DNA of 49,245 bases. Source: Deinococcota bacterium. GTDB lineage: Bacteria > Deinococcota > Deinococci > Deinococcales > Trueperaceae. The position numbers and the translations under genes are program-made. Positions 1 to 9,248 of the stretch are shown here, piece after piece; the stretch's first letter is position 1; every line of letters begins with the position of its first letter. The notes beneath the pieces were generated by a model. That model was not told the origin of the DNA and did no database searches. It worked only from the letters and a program-made list of their open reading frames with translations. Location of the stretch: contig CAUJFI010000065.1 of NCBI GenBank assembly GCA_963170125.1, positions 1 to 49,245 on the forward strand. Reading direction: 5' to 3'.

Positions 1-2018
1 ACCGCGGGGCCGGTGCGATCGGGCGTGACGGTCGCCCAGCGGCGCCGGGCGTCGGCGGCGGCGGCCCGGCGTGTCTCGGGCGGCGCCACGTAGTCGAAGG
101 TCCAGTCCGCGAAGCCGGGCAGCGCGCGCAGCGTCTCGCCCGCCACGGCGCGCACGGCCGCGTAGTCGTCGTCGAGCAGCGCCGCCAGCAGTGGCGCGGC
201 CCAGGCCTCGCCGGACGCGCGCCGCGCCGGCCCGTAGCGGAACGCCCAGGCCGCGATGGCACGCTGTGCCCCGTCGCCCTCGAGCAGCCAGCGCACGGCC
301 GCCGAGACGGTCCGGTCGGCCTCGGAGAGGGCCGGCGGCGGCTGGCGATACCATCGCTCGAGCCACTCCGCCGTCCAGGCGAGCGTGCGGTCGAGGTGGC
401 ACAGGTTGCACGCGTTCGGACGTCCGTGCCGGGTGCTCATCTCGGCCGTCGGACTGTCGACGCGGTGCGCGCGGATGGCGCCGAGCAGCCCGAACGTCGT
501 GTGCGGCATGTGACAGTCGGCACAGGCGACCGCGGCGTGGCGCGCGTGATCCGCGGGGACGTCCGCGTGGCACTGCGTGCAGGCGCGGTCGCCGTCCATG
601 CCCGGCGCGAGCAGGTCCGCGGGCGCGGCGGCGCCGTGCATGGCATGGCACGAGCCGCAGGTCATGTCGCCCCGCGTCGCGCAGGCGCTGCGGGCGAGCC
701 CATTGGCTTCGCGGCCGGTGCTGCGGACGGTGCCGTCGCCCCAGAAGCCGCCGAGGTCGTAGGCGGAGGGCGTCTGTCCCCGCCATCCCAGCGCGTCGGC
801 GAGGCTCTGCCAGAGCCCCGGATTGTCGCCGAGGGCGAGCGGCAGGTGGCTCCCGCCCGCATGCGTCGACAGGGTGCCGGGCAGGCGCAGCCCGCCGATG
901 TCAACGCTTCCGCGGCCGCCGGGCAGGACGCGGTCGAAGTACACGCCCTCCTCGTCGAAGCCGCGGACCACGGCGACGACCGCGCTGCCGTCGGCGAGCG
1001 TGACGCGCGCCCGCGGGTCGCCGGCCGGGGGCACGAGGACGCGGCCGGCGCGGAAGGGATGCGGCGCCGGCAGCAGCAGCCGCCGCGTCGGGTCGAGCGT
1101 GTCGCCCGCCGTGAACGCGTCGCTCTCGCGGTTCAGCCGCGCGTAGTCCGTGCGCAGGAAGATGCCGTGGCACCGGCCGCACACCGCGCTCGCGCGCGTC
1201 GCGTCGAGGCGGCCGGGGTGGGCGGTCGTCGGGTCCTCGCCCGCGCCGAGGTGCAGCCCGTAGCGCCGGACCGGGTTGCGGTTCGCCGCGACGTGCGCCG
1301 CGCCCGGGCCGTGGCACGCCTCACAAGCGATGCCCAGCTCCGCCACGCCGGTCGCGGCGCGCCGGCCGTCGTCGCTGACGCCGCCGGCGCCGCCGACCGC
1401 GTGGCAGTAGACGCACCCGTCGTTCCAGGTGACGAACGGGGTGGTGCCGGCGGTGTCCGGCTGCAGGAAGCTGTCGGGCGTCGGCACCCAGCGCCCGTCG
1501 CGGATGTGCCAGGTGAAGGGGAGCGGCGCGTACCAGCCGTCGTCCTCGGCCAGCCAGTAGTTCTGCAGGTGGTGCGAGCCGGTGGTCATCACCGTCCGCA
1601 GCGTGCGGCGGACCTCGCCGCCCGGCCGGTCGAGCAGGTGCGCGAGGAACCGCCCGTCGGCGGTCGTCTCGAGGCGGAACGTCAGGCCGCGGTCGCTCAG
1701 CTCGCCGTCGAACCGGGCGCGCACCGTGTCCGGGGTCGCCGCCTGGGTCATCGTGCGGTGGTAGCTCGCGTACCACGTCGCGTGCTCCTTCGGGTGACAG
1801 GCGCGGCACGCGTCCGAGCCCGCGTAGCCGGCGCGCGGCGAGGGGCCGGGCAGGTCGGGGTCGGGCGCCGGCGGCGCGGGGCGCAGGAGGTGGGCGGCGC
1901 CGGCGGCCGCCACGCCCGCGGCGAGCGCGGCGGCCAGACCGGCGCGTCCCGGCGCGAACACACGCACCGCCGCGGCCACGGCCATGCCGACGCCGGCGAT
2001 CTCGAGAGCGGAGAGCAC
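1..2018 (-). CDS. Multiheme c-type cytochrome, C-terminus beyond the left edge
   Basis: This is an open frame on the minus strand that runs off the window, so only the N-terminal roughly 670 residues are seen. It carries eight CXXCH heme-attachment motifs in one frame: CRACH near 1808, CVYCH 1415, CEACH 1325, CGRCH 1181, CGSCH near 660, CTQCH near 585, CADCH 524 and CNLCH 410. The start is taken as GTG at 2018, followed by an Ala/Val-rich hydrophobic segment that could be a signal anchor. The first heme lies in a DACRACHPKEHATW context and the last in an NACNLCHLD context, both typical of periplasmic multiheme cytochromes. After the last heme there is an alpha-helical, HEAT-like stretch. The role is inferred to be extracytoplasmic electron transfer; the redox partner is unknown. 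Base composition by eye is richer in G+C than the region beyond 3.2 kb. Confidence 0.8.
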   Translation of the reverse strand, partial: MLSALEIAGVGMAVAAAVRVFAPGRAGLAAALAAGVAAAGAAHLLRPAPPAPDPDLPGPSPRAGYAGSDACRACHPKEHATWYASYHRTMTQAATPDTVRARFDGELSDRGLTFRLETTADGRFLAHLLDRPGGEVRRTLRTVMTTGSHHLQNYWLAEDDGWYAPLPFTWHIRDGRWVPTPDSFLQPDTAGTTPFVTWNDGCVYCHAVGGAGGVSDDGRRAATGVAELGIACEACHGPGAAHVAANRNPVRRYGLHLGAGEDPTTAHPGRLDATRASAVCGRCHGIFLRTDYARLNRESDAFTAGDTLDPTRRLLLPAPHPFRAGRVLVPPAGDPRARVTLADGSAVVAVVRGFDEEGVYFDRVLPGGRGSVDIGGLRLPGTLSTHAGGSHLPLALGDNPGLWQSLADALGWRGQTPSAYDLGGFWGDGTVRSTGREANGLARSACATRGDMTCGSCHAMHGAAAPADLLAPGMDGDRACTQCHADVPADHARHAAVACADCHMPHTTFGLLGAIRAHRVDSPTAEMSTRHGRPNACNLCHLDRTLAWTAEWLERWYRQPPPALSEADRTVSAAVRWLLEGDGAQRAIAAWAFRYGPARRASGEAWAAPLLAALLDDDYAAVRAVAGETLRALPGFADWTFDYVAPPETRRAAAADARRRWATVTPDRTGPA

Positions 2019-2255
2019 GGCCGCAGGATAGGGACGCAGCGGCCGGCGCGCGAACTCGCGGCCAGGCCAGGCGCGCTCGCGGCGCGTCCGGCCATCGTCG
2101 TGCCACGCGCGACAGGCGTCGTGCAGCACGCCCCGGGCGTCGCGCGCCTGCCTCGCGCCGGTGCCGTGGGCGAGCCCGGCGTCGCTCATCGCCGCGCCAT
2201 CGGGGGGGCGACCGCGGCGGGGGCGCGGGCCCGGAAGATGCAACACCCTCGTGAC

Positions 2256-3213
2256 ATGGAACCCGCCCGCCTGTCGGCGCTCGACGCCGCCTTCCTCGCG
2301 CTCGACCAGCCCACGGCGCCGTTCGTCGTCGGCGCGCTCCTGACGTTCGAGCGCGTGCCCCTTCGCCTGCCCGACGGGGCGCTCGACCTCGCCGCATTCA
2401 GCGCGTGGCTCGAGGCGGAGCTCGATCGCGAGCCGCGTTACCGGCAGCGGATCGGGCGCGTTCCCGTACTGCGGCATCCGGTCTGGGTCGACGACGCGGC
2501 CTTCGACCTGGCGCGCCACCTGCGCGTCGTGCGGGCGCCGCCGCCCGGGGACCGCGACGCGCTCTTCGCCCTCGCCGGCGACCTGCTGGGGCGCGACCTC
2601 GACCTCGCGCACCCCCCCTGGGAGTTGTGGCTCGTCGACGGCCTCGCCGGCGGGGCGTTCGCCATCGTGGCGAAGGTCCACCACGCCCTGGTCGACGGCG
2701 TGGCCGGGGTGCGGCTGGTCGAGGCGCTGCTCTCGCCGTCGCCGGGACGGGCGATGCCGGCGCGCACGGGCTGGACGGCGTCGCCGCCGCCGTCGGGCGT
2801 CCGGCTGCTGGCCGCCGAGGTGGCGCACCGGGCGCGGACGCTGCGCGGTCTCGCCACGCCCGGCGACGTCCGCGACGCCGCGATGGTGGCCGCCGGCCTC
2901 GGCTCGCTGCTCGTCCGCGGCCTCACGCCGGCACCCGATGTCGGCCTCAATCCGTGGCCCCCGCACCGGAACCGCCGCTTCGCCGGCCTCGTGCAGCCGC
3001 TCGCCCGGGTGCGCGCCGCCGGCGAGCGCCGCGGCGCGACCGTGAACGACGTGGTGCTCACGCTGGCCAGCGGCGGCCTGCGCCGCCTGCTCGAAGGCCG
3101 CGGCGTCGACACCGGGGCCCTGCGCGGCTTCCGGGCGATGGTGCCGGTCAACGCCCGCGCGCGGGGCGACGCGGCCGTGGCCCGCCGCGTCCCCCCGCTC
3201 GTCGTGTTTCTCA
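2256..3213 (+). pseudogene. WS/DGAT-like acyltransferase, truncated in mid-domain
   Basis: The N-terminus (RLSALDAAFLALDQPTAPF) and the HHALVDG motif, which matches the catalytic HHxxxDG, identify the wax ester synthase/diacylglycerol acyltransferase (condensation-like) fold. The family joins acyl-CoA to an alcohol or diacylglycerol to make storage lipid. Family members are usually about 450-500 residues. Here similarity stops after roughly 320 residues, just past FRAMVPVNARARGD and before the second conserved block. From about 3213 the frame continues only as meaningless sequence through the sdaAB promoter to a stop at 3374. An alternative start is ATG 2238. It is divergent from the cytochrome gene, with 237 nt between them. 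It is either a truncated gene or half of an assembly chimera. Confidence 0.75.
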
Positions 3214-3252
3214 CAACGTCCGTTCGGCACGCGTACCGCCCATGGGCGCGAG

Positions 3253-3267
3253 TACACTTGAGGCCGC
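3253..3267 (+). promoter_or_regulatory. Leaderless-type -10 box for sdaAB
   Basis: TACACT at 3253-3258 lies 9 nt before the ATG. There is no Shine-Dalgarno, so transcription probably starts at or next to the start codon. Confidence 0.5.
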
Positions 3268-3984
3268 ATGTCGCTCCTCGACCAGATCGGACCCGTCATG
3301 GTCGGCCCTTCCAGTTCGCACACGGCGGGCGCCTGCCGCCTGGCCCTCCTCGCGCGGAACGTGCTCGGCGCTGAGCCCCAGCATGCCCGCTTCGTGCTGC
3401 ACGGCTCGTTCGCCAAGACCGCCAGAGGCCACGGCACCGACCTCGCCCTCGTGGCCGGGACGCTCGGCTACTACCCCGACGATGAGCGCATCCGCGACGC
3501 GTTCGAGTACGCCGCCGCCGCGGGCCTCGCTTACGAGTTCACCACCGCCGACCTGGGCGACATCCACCCGAACAGCGTGCTCATGGAGTTCAGCGCCGGC
3601 GGCGACGGAGCGAGCGTGGTCGTCCTCGGCTCGAGCCTCGGAGCCGGCTTCGTGCGCGTCGGTCAGGTCAACGGCTTCGACGTGCAGGTGAGCGGCGCTT
3701 ACCACACGCTGCTGGCGCTGCACACGGACCGACCGGGCGTGATCGCGCGCGTCGCCAGCGTCGTCGCGGACGACGGCGGCAACATCGCCACCGCCTTCTC
3801 CGCCCGCCAGCGGCGCGGCGGGCACGCCATGCTGTCCATGGAGATAGACAGGCCCCTCGCGGATTACGCGGTCACCTACTTGAGCAGCTTGCCATACATC
3901 CACTGGTTGCGGCTGCTGCCAGCCGTTATGGCGAACGACGCTCCGGGTCCAACGGACGCGGTCGCGGACGGAGACACGCGATGA
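3268..3984 (+). CDS. sdaAB: L-serine ammonia-lyase, iron-sulfur-dependent, beta subunit
   Basis: This is the beta subunit of the two-subunit [4Fe-4S] L-serine dehydratase, which deaminates L-serine to pyruvate and ammonia in the cytosol. The N-terminus ([20 protein letters not shown]) is the signature of the serine dehydratase beta domain, with the SSSHTAG substrate loop. Residues about 150-205 form an ACT domain ([20 protein letters not shown]), as in the Bacillus-type enzyme. At 238 aa it is full length. The stop overlaps the start of the alpha-subunit gene by 4 nt (ATGA), so the pair should be translationally coupled. Confidence 0.95.
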   Translation: MSLLDQIGPVMVGPSSSHTAGACRLALLARNVLGAEPQHARFVLHGSFAKTARGHGTDLALVAGTLGYYPDDERIRDAFEYAAAAGLAYEFTTADLGDIHPNSVLMEFSAGGDGASVVVLGSSLGAGFVRVGQVNGFDVQVSGAYHTLLALHTDRPGVIARVASVVADDGGNIATAFSARQRRGGHAMLSMEIDRPLADYAVTYLSSLPYIHWLRLLPAVMANDAPGPTDAVADGDTR

Positions 3985-4823
3985 CCCTGGCAGACATCAT
4001 GCTGTACCCCGGCAGGGCCTCGGAGCTCGTCTTGCAAGACGACCTCGGCGACGACGCCGCGGCGAGGACACAACTCCTCTTGACCATGCTCGGGCGCGTC
4101 GGCGAGATGCGCGACTCCATCCGCCGCGGCCTGGCCAGCACGGCCCCCAGCCGCACGGGCATGGTCGGGTGGAACGCCAAGACCCTCCACGATGCGCCCG
4201 ACGCCCTGGACGCGCCCCTCCTCAAACGCGTGCAGGCGTACGCCATGGCCGTGAACGAAGAGAACGCGCGCATGGGCCGCATCGTGGCCGCGCCGACGGC
4301 TGGCAGCGCCGGCACCGTGCCGGGCGCGCTCATCGGCGTCGCCGACCACCTCGGTAGGGACGACTCCGAACTCGTGATGCCCCTCGTCCTTGCCGCCGGC
4401 ATCGGGCAGGTCATCAGCAAGAGCATGTTCATCGCCGGCTCGACCGGCGGCTGCCAAGCCGAGATCGGCTCGAGCGCCGCCATGGCGGCCGCGGCCGTCA
4501 CGGAGCTGCTGGGCGGGAGCGCCCGCGCGTGCGTGCACGCCGCCGCCCAGGCGCTCATGAACACCATCGGCCTGGTGTGCGACCCGGTCGGGGGCTACGT
4601 GGAGGTGCCGTGCGTGTCGCGCAACGCGTTCTACGCCGTCCACGCCGTCGCGGCCGCGCAGTTGGCCCTCGCCGGGGTCGAGTCGTTCATCCCGCCGGAC
4701 GAGGTCGTCTACGCCATGGCCGCCGTCGGCCGCATGCTCCCGCCGGAACTGCGGGAGACGGGCGAGGGTGGGCTCGCCGACACGCCGACGGGACGCCGCG
4801 TGGCCTTGAAGATGGCCCGCTGA
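3981..4823 (+). CDS. sdaAA: L-serine ammonia-lyase, iron-sulfur-dependent, alpha subunit
   Basis: This is the catalytic partner of the preceding gene, 280 aa. It shows the conserved [16 protein letters not shown] segment, the [17 protein letters not shown] segment, and cysteines in VCDPVGG and VPCVSRN. Together these give three Cys positioned to bind the [4Fe-4S] cluster that activates the serine hydroxyl. The start ATG overlaps the sdaAB stop and has a GGAGA sequence about 8 nt upstream. The enzyme feeds serine carbon into pyruvate. Nothing looks damaged. Confidence 0.95.
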   Translation: MTLADIMLYPGRASELVLQDDLGDDAAARTQLLLTMLGRVGEMRDSIRRGLASTAPSRTGMVGWNAKTLHDAPDALDAPLLKRVQAYAMAVNEENARMGRIVAAPTAGSAGTVPGALIGVADHLGRDDSELVMPLVLAAGIGQVISKSMFIAGSTGGCQAEIGSSAAMAAAAVTELLGGSARACVHAAAQALMNTIGLVCDPVGGYVEVPCVSRNAFYAVHAVAAAQLALAGVESFIPPDEVVYAMAAVGRMLPPELRETGEGGLADTPTGRRVALKMAR

Positions 4824-4905
4824 GCGCGGACCCCATGCTCTGAGCGCGACGCGGGGACGGCCCCGTCGCCCATGTGCGCCACGGCGCGCGCCGCCCGCCC
4901 GGAGC

Positions 4906-4923
4906 TTGTACAATCTTTCACAA
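4906..4923 (+). promoter_or_regulatory. Candidate Rex operator overlapping the ndh -10 box
   Basis: TTGTACAATCTTTCACAA is an 18-nt imperfect palindrome matching the Rex consensus TTGTGAAATATTTCACAA at 15 of 18 positions; the right half (TTCACAA) is perfect. It contains a TACAAT -10 box (4909-4914). Rex is the NADH/NAD+-sensing repressor of respiratory genes, known in Thermus and Bacillus, where ndh is a target. The site lies about 100 nt before the NDH-2 start. The other 150 or so nt between 4824 and 5019 show nothing recognisable. Confidence 0.6.
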
Positions 4924-5019
4924 GGGACTTTCGTCCCGTGCCCGGCCGGCGCCAGCCGGCGGCACGGCGCCGACGCGCCCAGACGGCGCACGAGCCTGTC
5001 CCTCGAAAGGTGGCGGTCC

Positions 5020-6375
5020 ATGCCTAGCCGTCCACGCGTGGTGATCATCGGTGCCGGCTTCGGGGGCCTGCACGCAGCCAAACGACTGGCGCACGCCCCG
5101 GTCGACGTCCTGCTGATCGACCGGAACAACTACCACACCTTCCAACCCCTCCTCTACCAGGTGGCCACGGCGGCGCTCGACAGCGGCGACATCGCCTACC
5201 AGGTGCGCGGCATCTTCAGGCGCCAGGCCAACTTCCGCTTCAGGCAAGGCGACGTCGTCGGCTTCCACCCCGCGGCCAAGGAGGTCGAGCTCCGAGGCGG
5301 CGAGCGCGTCGGCTACGACTACCTGGTGGTCGCCGCCGGCGCCGTTTACCACGACTTCGGCACACCGGGCGTGCGCGAGAACGCCTTCGTGCTCAAGAGC
5401 CTGGAGAAGGCCGAGACCCTGCGCTCTCACGTCCTCGGACGGTTCGAGGCGGCGGCGGCCGACCCACGCAGCGTCGAGCGCGGCGCCCTGACGGTAGTCG
5501 TGGTCGGGGCGGGCCCCACTGGCGTCGAGATGGCCGGAGCGCTCGTCGAGCTGTTCGACCGCGTCCTCGGCGCCGACTACCCGGAGCTCGACCTGCGCAT
5601 GGCGCGCGTCGTCGTCGTCGAGGCCGGCACAGGCGTGCTGCCCACCTTCAGCGGTAGCTCCCAGCGCTACGCGGAGCGCGTGCTGCGCCGGCGCGGTGTG
5701 GACCTGCGGCTCGGCTCCACGGTCGCCGAGGTACGCGCGGAGGCCGTGGTGCTGCGCTCCGGCGAGGTCATCCCCACCCAGACTGTCGTGTGGGCCGCCG
5801 GCGTGCGTGCCCACCCTATCGGCGAGGTAGTGGCCGAGAGCCTAGGCGAGGCCCTGCAACGGGGCTGGCGCCTCACCGTGGAGCCTGACCTCAGCCTGCC
5901 GGGGCACCCGGAGCTCTTCGCGGTCGGCGACGTGGCCGGGGCCGAGGGCCCGGACGGCAGGCTCCTACCCCAGGTGGCGCAGGTGGCTATCCAGGGCGGC
6001 AAGCACGTCGCGCGCGCCGTGGTCCGCCGCTTGCAAGGGCTGCCTTCCGAGCCGTTCAGGTACCACGACCTCGGCAGCATGGCCATCATCGGTCGCAACG
6101 CCGGCGTCGCCGAGCTCTCCCCCGCCCTGCTCGGCCTGAAGCTGCGCGGCTTCCTCGGGTGGCTGGGCTGGCTCTTCTTGCACCTCGTCTACCTGCCGGG
6201 CTTCCGCAACCGCTTCTCCGCCCTCTTCAGCTGGGCCTACGAGTACTTGACGTACGACCGCCACGCGCGCCTGATCCTCACGCAGCGGCCGGACACGTGG
6301 GAAGCGGAGCCCGCGCCCTCAACCCTGAGCGACGTGACGCCTGACCGTGAAACGCTCGACCAGGTCCTGACGTAG
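5020..6375 (+). CDS. ndh: Type II NADH:quinone oxidoreductase (NDH-2)
   Basis: This is a single-subunit, non-proton-pumping flavoprotein that passes electrons from NADH to quinone, peripheral on the inner face of the membrane. Two Rossmann nucleotide sites are visible: VVIIGAGFGGLHAAKRL at the N-terminus (FAD) and VVVVGAGPTGVEMAGAL near residue 165 (NADH). ELFAVGDVAG is the second FAD-binding motif. The C-terminal GFLGWLGWLFLHLVYLPGF segment is the usual amphipathic membrane anchor. ATG 5020 is preferred over the upstream in-frame start at 4906 because the protein then begins at the Rossmann fold and is preceded by AAAGGTGG; this gives 451 aa. Regulation by Rex is suggested by the operator upstream. 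The 3' end overlaps the convergent menC gene by 57 nt. Confidence 0.93.
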   Translation: MPSRPRVVIIGAGFGGLHAAKRLAHAPVDVLLIDRNNYHTFQPLLYQVATAALDSGDIAYQVRGIFRRQANFRFRQGDVVGFHPAAKEVELRGGERVGYDYLVVAAGAVYHDFGTPGVRENAFVLKSLEKAETLRSHVLGRFEAAAADPRSVERGALTVVVVGAGPTGVEMAGALVELFDRVLGADYPELDLRMARVVVVEAGTGVLPTFSGSSQRYAERVLRRRGVDLRLGSTVAEVRAEAVVLRSGEVIPTQTVVWAAGVRAHPIGEVVAESLGEALQRGWRLTVEPDLSLPGHPELFAVGDVAGAEGPDGRLLPQVAQVAIQGGKHVARAVVRRLQGLPSEPFRYHDLGSMAIIGRNAGVAELSPALLGLKLRGFLGWLGWLFLHLVYLPGFRNRFSALFSWAYEYLTYDRHARLILTQRPDTWEAEPAPSTLSDVTPDRETLDQVLT

Positions 6376-7455
6376 CGTCACGCCAAGGCCGGGGCCGTCG
6401 CTCGGCAGGCGCTGAACGCCGTCGACGGCATCGAGCCGCTGCTCGACGATGTCGTCGTCTCCCCAGTAGCGGCTGGCACTGGCGGTGTCGCCAGGGAGCG
6501 TGTAGTTCTCGAGCGTGCTCATGTGGAGGTTGTGCGCGCGGCCCACCCCGAGCTCGAGCATGCCGCCGCACCACACGGGCGCGCCGAAGGCGAGGGCCAC
6601 GTCGTGCACGCGCCGCGCCTCCAGATGACCGCGCACCCGCCCCAGCTTGACGTTGATGACGCGGCCGGCGTCCAGCGCCAGCCCCTTGCGGGCGTCGGCC
6701 GCCGAGTGTACGGACTCGTCGAGGCAGATGGGCGTGAGGAGCAAGGACTGGAGCTTGGCGTGGTCGACGAGGTCGTCGTGCGCGAGCGGCTGCTCGATGT
6801 AGTCGAGCCCGAGCTCGTCGAGTTCGCGGAACACGCGCGCGTCGGTCAGTCGGTAGGCGCTGTTGGCATCGACCGTCAGGTGCGTGTCAGGCAGCGCGTC
6901 CCTGACAGCGCGGAGCGGAACCACGTCCCAGCCCGGCTTGATCTTGAACTTCAGGCGCTTGTACCCTTCCGCGACGTGACGTTGGGCCTCAGCGACCGTC
7001 GCCTCCGTCGTCGCCTGGATGCCGAGCGAGGCGCCGACCTCGATTACCTCGCGCGCGCCGCCCAGGAGGCGCCAGAGCGGCAGCCCCGCCGCCTTGGCCT
7101 GCAGGTCCCAGAACGCCGTCTCGAGCGCCGCCACCGCCATGTTGTGGCCCCGTATGCCCTTGATGGCTGCTAGGAGTTGGGCAGGCGTCTGGAAGTCGCG
7201 TCCGACGACGCGCGGGAGGACGTACTCCTCGAGGGCCGTCCAGGCAACGGACGCCGTCTCGTAGCTGTAGCCGGGGACGCGGTTGGCCGTGACCTCGCCG
7301 TAGCCTTCCAACCCGTCAGAGTGCAAGACGAGCAGGACCTTGTGCAGGTCGCCCTCGACGCCGAAGCTGGTCTCGAAACGGAACTTTATGTCCACCGCCA
7401 GGGCGCGCAGTTCCACGCGTTCGATCTTCTTGAGGTGCCTCGGGCCGCACAGCAT
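6319..7455 (-). CDS. menC: o-Succinylbenzoate synthase / N-acylamino acid racemase family (enolase superfamily)
   Basis: This 378-aa enolase-superfamily enzyme has the KFKIKPGWD motif (K-x-K acid/base lysines), metal ligands in TVDANSAY, YIEQPL and CLDESVHS, and the second-face lysine in INVKLGRVRG. The C-terminal CGGMLELGVGRAHN and LPGDTASASRYW blocks are typical of the MenC2/OSBS-NSAR subgroup rather than Ala-Glu epimerases. OSBS dehydrates SHCHC to o-succinylbenzoate in menaquinone synthesis; some relatives are promiscuous racemases. No other men gene is present to settle this. ATG 7455 has no clear ribosome-binding site. It lies 41 nt downstream of the membrane-protein gene and is probably co-transcribed with it. 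Confidence 0.8.
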   Translation of the reverse strand: MLCGPRHLKKIERVELRALAVDIKFRFETSFGVEGDLHKVLLVLHSDGLEGYGEVTANRVPGYSYETASVAWTALEEYVLPRVVGRDFQTPAQLLAAIKGIRGHNMAVAALETAFWDLQAKAAGLPLWRLLGGAREVIEVGASLGIQATTEATVAEAQRHVAEGYKRLKFKIKPGWDVVPLRAVRDALPDTHLTVDANSAYRLTDARVFRELDELGLDYIEQPLAHDDLVDHAKLQSLLLTPICLDESVHSAADARKGLALDAGRVINVKLGRVRGHLEARRVHDVALAFGAPVWCGGMLELGVGRAHNLHMSTLENYTLPGDTASASRYWGDDDIVEQRLDAVDGVQRLPSDGPGLGVTLRQDLVERFTVRRHVAQG

Positions 7456-7496
7456 ATGCGGCCGGCGCCGTGCCGGCGGCAAGGCGGCAACCGGTT

Positions 7497-8426
7497 CTAG
7501 AACTCGTCCGGGAACTGCAGGCCGCGCTTCACCGGGGCGTCCTGTAGCGTGGGCGCACCCGACGTTGGCGCCGCCGCCTCGGACCCGGTGGCGGGAGCCG
7601 GCGTGGAACCACCGACGGGCAGCCGCGTCTCGTCCGTGGCGGGGGCGGCGCGGTGACCCTCCACCTGCCGCCTGAGACCGTCCGCCCGCTCCCGGACGAC
7701 CCCGGCGAAGGCCGCGCGTCTGGCCTGCCGCCGCTCGCGCGCGTACTCCAGCCCCTCGAACCGCCTGCGGTCCTCCGAAGCGAGCCTCTGGACGGCCTCG
7801 GTGCGCCCTGCGAGCGCCTTCACGCGGTAGCGCCTCGCCCACGGCTCCCACTCGAGGGGCGCGGACAGCCTGAAGATCCTGGTCCGGAGCTTGTTGGTGT
7901 AGAGGTACAGCTCGATGACGCCGCCGTCGCCCGGGAGATCGAAGAGATCGGCGGCCACGTCGACCGCCCCGTTGGGCGGCACGACCGCGCCCGCCTCGGC
8001 GACCACGGGCAGCCTGCCGCGCGCCGCGCGGACCGAGAGCTCCAGGAGTTGCACCGGGTAGGGGTTCAGGTTGCTCAGGGCCAGCTTGAGCAGGTACTTG
8101 CCGCCCGCCGGCGGCTCGAGACGCGAGTCGAGGCTGCCGTCGACCTTGCTCTCGACGAACGCCCGACCCCCGTCACCGAGCAGCACGATCTCGCCGTGCG
8201 ACAGCAACATCTCGGGCACGAGGCGACGGCGCCTGCGCCGCCTGGCCGCCGCGGCGAGCAGCAGCACGAGGACGACGAGCAAGAACGCGAGGCCGGCGAC
8301 CGACCAGGCCGTCGCGGTCCAGGTCGTCGGGTCGGACGAGGCACCCAGCGTCGTCGACACCCAGTCGGCAACGGCACGGTAAGTGTTGGCGACGGCTTCG
8401 CCGGCTAGCTGGAGGAAACGCAGCAT
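7497..8426 (-). CDS. Unknown membrane-anchored protein with a beta-rich domain and charged tail
   Basis: The family is not recognised. The 309-aa protein has one strong transmembrane segment (about residues 44-62, AGLAFLLVVLVLLLAAAA), followed at once by seven arginines, so the large C-terminal part should be cytoplasmic. Residues about 70-195 look like a beta-sandwich or PilZ-like accessory fold (LLSHGEIVLLGDGGRAFVE, KYLLKLALSNLNPYPVQL). Residues 200-255 are a charged helix likely to be coiled. The last 50 are low-complexity Pro/Ala/Thr. The start ATG is preceded by GAGAAG. It is divergent from mnmD and upstream of menC in the same orientation. Confidence 0.7.
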   Translation of the reverse strand: MLRFLQLAGEAVANTYRAVADWVSTTLGASSDPTTWTATAWSVAGLAFLLVVLVLLLAAAARRRRRRRLVPEMLLSHGEIVLLGDGGRAFVESKVDGSLDSRLEPPAGGKYLLKLALSNLNPYPVQLLELSVRAARGRLPVVAEAGAVVPPNGAVDVAADLFDLPGDGGVIELYLYTNKLRTRIFRLSAPLEWEPWARRYRVKALAGRTEAVQRLASEDRRRFEGLEYARERRQARRAAFAGVVRERADGLRRQVEGHRAAPATDETRLPVGGSTPAPATGSEAAAPTSGAPTLQDAPVKRGLQFPDEF

Positions 8427-8531
8427 CTTCTCGTATTCTGCCCGGCACTACCGGACGTTCCAAGTCTAGCGCCCGACATGGTGAGAACACTGCGCCCGGG
8501 TGAGGCGGTAGCATCGCCGGGTGAGCTCGCC

Positions 8532-9248
8532 ATGACGGACCTGCGCGGACCGGCGGTGGTCGTCACGGCCGACGGTTCCCGTACGCTCGCCTCTCCTACC
8601 GGGGAGGCGTACAAGTCGCTCCGCGGCGCGATCAGCGAGGCGAGGAGCGTCTACCTCGAGGGGAGCGGCGTCGGCGACCGCCTCGCCGCCGGCTCCGCGG
8701 CGGACGTGCTGGAGGTCGGCTTCGGTACCGGCCTCAACTTCCTCGTGAGCGCGACCGCCGCGGTGAAGAGCGGCGCCGCGCTGCGCTACCGGGCGCTGGA
8801 GCTGGCGCCGCCGAGCGCCGCGACGCTCAGCGAGCTGCGCTACGCCGAGCTGCTGGCCCCGTCCCGACTGCCCGGGGCCCTGATCGCCTGGCGCGCGGGT
8901 CTCGGTATGAGCGCGCCGGCGGGCTGGAACGTCTTCGAGCACGACCGCGTCACGCTGGAGCTGTTCGTCGGCGACGCCCTGTCCTCGGCGTGGGAGGCCG
9001 GTGATCTCCGCCAGGTCGACGCCGTGTACCACGACTCCTTCGGCCCGGCCAACGCGCCCGGGCTCTGGTCTGGGGCGTTCCTCGCCCGCCTGGCCCGCCT
9101 GCTCAGGCCCGACGGCCGGCTCGTCAGCTTCTGCGTCGCCGGAGCCGTGCGCCGGGCGCTCGCGGCCGAGGGCCTGCAAGTCAAGAAGGCCGCGGGGCCG
9201 GCCGGTGGCAAGCGCGAGGTCCTGGTGGCACGCAGGCCGGCCGCATGA
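8532..9248 (+). CDS. mnmD: tRNA mnm5s2U34 methyltransferase (MnmD type, MnmC N-terminal domain)
   Basis: This SAM-dependent methyltransferase corresponds to the N-terminal half of E. coli MnmC (DUF752), which methylates nm5s2U34 in the tRNA wobble position. The SAM site is DVLEVGFGTGLNFL. The conserved YHDSFGPANAPGLW (D-x-F-xP) loop and the N-terminal SPTGEAYKSL segment are present. ATG 8532 is chosen because GGGTGAG lies 7 nt upstream; an in-frame start at 8478 would add 18 residues. A TAGCAT -10 box sits at 8509-8514. The stop overlaps the next start (ATGA). Confidence 0.88.
   Translation: MTDLRGPAVVVTADGSRTLASPTGEAYKSLRGAISEARSVYLEGSGVGDRLAAGSAADVLEVGFGTGLNFLVSATAAVKSGAALRYRALELAPPSAATLSELRYAELLAPSRLPGALIAWRAGLGMSAPAGWNVFEHDRVTLELFVGDALSSAWEAGDLRQVDAVYHDSFGPANAPGLWSGAFLARLARLLRPDGRLVSFCVAGAVRRALAAEGLQVKKAAGPAGGKREVLVARRPAA

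Noticed and set aside
396..2255. Very long plus-strand frame running into the acyltransferase
   Set aside because: Its first 620 codons are the mirror of the multiheme cytochrome gene, which has eight in-frame CXXCH motifs on the other strand.
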